Source of the DNA: Hahella sp. KA22
GTDB lineage: Bacteria; Pseudomonadota; Gammaproteobacteria; Pseudomonadales; Oleiphilaceae
DNA: 64,000 nucleotides
NCBI RefSeq assembly: GCF_004135205.1
Contig: NZ_CP035490.1
Span: forward strand, 1,426,001 to 1,490,000
Reading direction: 5' to 3'
Shown here: in pieces, positions 62,485 to 64,000 of the stretch
How the letters are laid out: each line of letters begins with the position of its first letter
How positions within the stretch are numbered: the stretch's first letter is position 1
Notes under the pieces: model-generated
What the model was told of the DNA's origin: nothing
Databases searched by the model: none
What the model saw: only the letters and a program-made list of their open reading frames with translations
Made by a program: the position numbers and the translations under genes

Positions 62485-64000
62485 ATGGAAGTGGAAGCGG
62501 GAGCTTTTATTGGTGTTTCTGTTTTTATCGGAGGTGGTTTCCTAATACTGCTGGGAGTCATCGGCCTGTTTAAAGCCTTCTACAAGAAAGTAGAACAAGG
62601 ACAAGCGCTGATTGTTAACGATACGACAACTCAGCCGAAAGTGTACTTTACCGGCGCCATGGTGCTGCCGGTTGTTCACAAAGCCGAAACCATGAAGATT
62701 TCGGTTATCACGCTGGAGATTGATCGCCGCGGTAAAGACGGCCTGATCTGTCGGGATAACCTGCGTGCTGACATTACCGTCGCGTTCTATTTGCGGGTGA
62801 ATGAGACCGCGGAAGATGTGTTGAAAGTGGCGAAAGCGGTGGGCGTGTCCCGCGCGTCGGACCGCGTTGCCGTCAATGAGCTGTTTAACGCCAAGTTCTC
62901 CGAAGCGCTGAAGACGGTCGGTAAGCAAATGGAGTTTCTGGGGCTGTTTGAAGACCGTATCGGCTTCCGTGACCGCATTGTTCAGACCATCGGTAACGAC
63001 CTGAACGGTTATGTGCTCGAAGACGTCGCCATCGACTATCTGGAGCAAACGCCTAAATCCAGTCTGGATTCCAGCAACATTCTGGATTCCGAGGGCATCA
63101 AGAAGATTACCGAAATCACGGCTCAGCACAATATCCATACCAACCGTCTGGAGCGTGACGAAGAGCTGGAGATCAAGCGTAAGAACGTCGCCACGCGGGA
63201 GGCCATGCTGGAGCTGGAGCGGCAGCAGGCTGACGCTGAAGCGAAGCAGAAGCGCGAGGTGGAGTCCATCCAGGCTCGTGAAACCGCCGAAACCCAGAAA
63301 GTTCGCGAGGAAGAGCGCAAGAAAGCAGAGGAAGCGCGCATTCTGACGGAAGAGCAGCTGTCGATTGCGGAAGAGAATAAGCAGCGTCAGGTTGAAATCG
63401 CGGTTAAGAACCGTGAGCGCGCAGTAGCGATCGAACATGAGAAAGTCGAGAAAGCCCGTCAGCTGGAAATGGTTAACCGCGAGCGTGAAGTAGAACTGCA
63501 GCGCATCGCCAAAGAGAAGGAGCTGGAAGAGCAGCGCAAAGTGATCACGCTGACGATCAGCGAGCGTATCTCCGTCGAGAAGAAAGTGGCGGAAGAAGAA
63601 GAGCGCATCAAAGAAGTTCGTGAAGTGTCTATGGCGGAACGCGAGAAGCAAGTGCGCATTCTGGCGGCCCAGGCGGAAGCGGATGAGCAACTGGTCAAGC
63701 AGGTGAAAGCGGCGGAAGCGGAGAAAGAGAAAGCCCTGTTCCGCGCCCAGGAGATCAACACCATTGCGCAGGCGGAGCTGGAAGCTTCTTCCAAGAAAGC
63801 GGAAGCCAACAAGAAGGAAGCCGAGGGCATCCAGGCGATGGAAGCCGCGTCCGGACTGGCGCAAGCCCGTGTAGCGGAAGCCAAGGCGGCCGCCTACGAG
63901 CGCGAAGGTCAGGCGAAGGCGAATGCTCAGAAAGCGGAAGGCCTGGCGAAGGCGGAAGTCGTCGAGGCCCAGGCGGCGGCCAACGAGAAGAGTGGTCTGG
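62485..64000 (+). CDS. yqiK: Flotillin-like protein YqiK, 3' end beyond window
   Basis: The frame starts at ATG 62485 with AGGAGA upstream and stays open to the window edge, so at least 505 residues are present. An N-terminal helix (ISVFIGGGFLILLGVIGLF) anchors it. The SPFH/flotillin core follows (RRGKDGLICRDNLRADITVAFYLRV), then a very long coiled coil rich in Glu, Ala, Lys and Arg from about 230 on. It pairs with YqiJ and the divergent PspA-like protein as a membrane-organisation module. Confidence 0.92.
   Translation, partial: MEVEAGAFIGVSVFIGGGFLILLGVIGLFKAFYKKVEQGQALIVNDTTTQPKVYFTGAMVLPVVHKAETMKISVITLEIDRRGKDGLICRDNLRADITVAFYLRVNETAEDVLKVAKAVGVSRASDRVAVNELFNAKFSEALKTVGKQMEFLGLFEDRIGFRDRIVQTIGNDLNGYVLEDVAIDYLEQTPKSSLDSSNILDSEGIKKITEITAQHNIHTNRLERDEELEIKRKNVATREAMLELERQQADAEAKQKREVESIQARETAETQKVREEERKKAEEARILTEEQLSIAEENKQRQVEIAVKNRERAVAIEHEKVEKARQLEMVNREREVELQRIAKEKELEEQRKVITLTISERISVEKKVAEEEERIKEVREVSMAEREKQVRILAAQAEADEQLVKQVKAAEAEKEKALFRAQEINTIAQAELEASSKKAEANKKEAEGIQAMEAASGLAQARVAEAKAAAYEREGQAKANAQKAEGLAKAEVVEAQAAANEKSGL

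Noticed and set aside
62542-63864. 440-codon minus-strand open frame, Phe/Leu/Arg rich
   Set aside because: Antisense to the YqiK coiled-coil region, whose codon pattern produces open reverse frames; the plus frame has a clear start, site and domain.

Overview
The window reads as chromosomal DNA of a marine gammaproteobacterium, most like Hahella or a close relative in the Oceanospirillales. This is inferred from gene content and protein style; I ran no search. The DNA is moderately GC-rich and densely coded. It is cut at both ends: a sensor kinase is truncated on the left and a flotillin-like gene runs off on the right. I see no rRNA, tRNA, IS element, prophage or CRISPR array.

Layout. 1-9.4 kb: a DctB/DctD-type two-component pair, then a run of small, mostly orphan minus-strand genes (one with a His-Cys protease-like dyad), then a TAXI-type TRAP transporter preceded by a good sigma-54 promoter with two upstream inverted repeats. 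9.7-14.1 kb: an orphan fusion of the two type VI sheath proteins, a phosphoesterase, an acetyltransferase and a chimera joining an MshE-type N domain to Ig and Fn3 domains. 14.2-19.6 kb: a PspA / membrane protein / von Willebrand A operon divergent from an OmpR-type regulator and kinase. 19.9-24 kb: an MFS transporter, an unknown anchored protein and a PrsW plus DUF5071 pair, ending in five consecutive hairpins.

24.2-29.1 kb: the phenylalanine/tyrosine to homogentisate catabolic set (phhA, hppD, hmgA, fah, maiA). 29.3-31.4 kb: a PLD-type protein and an AT-rich two-gene unit that looks like a membrane-active toxin with its membrane immunity protein. 31.5-40 kb: a cobalamin riboswitch, btuB, a propeller-like lipoprotein, then cobQ-cobU-cobT-cobS-cobC, a vitamin B12 uptake and nucleotide-loop assembly unit. 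40-45 kb: FIST protein, hybrid kinase with Hpt, and receiver-EAL phosphodiesterase, resembling NosP/NahK nitric oxide to c-di-GMP signalling. 45-49.7 kb: creD-like gene, lrp-like regulator divergent from alanine dehydrogenase, an untracked 36-codon ORF with a sigma-54-type promoter, and an acetoacetate-decarboxylase-fold protein.

50-60 kb: the proteasome-like peptidase Anbu followed by two sets of transglutaminase-like, circularly permuted ATP-grasp and alpha-E proteins, a predicted peptide-ligation and degradation system. 60-64 kb: a second PspA relative with YjfI, divergent from YqiJ and YqiK, across an intergenic region with four copies of a 13-bp near-palindrome.

The most notable candidates are the Anbu cluster, the sigma-54-linked small ORF, the toxin/immunity-like pair, the orphan sheath fusion, the B12 propeller lipoprotein and the four-site operator region.
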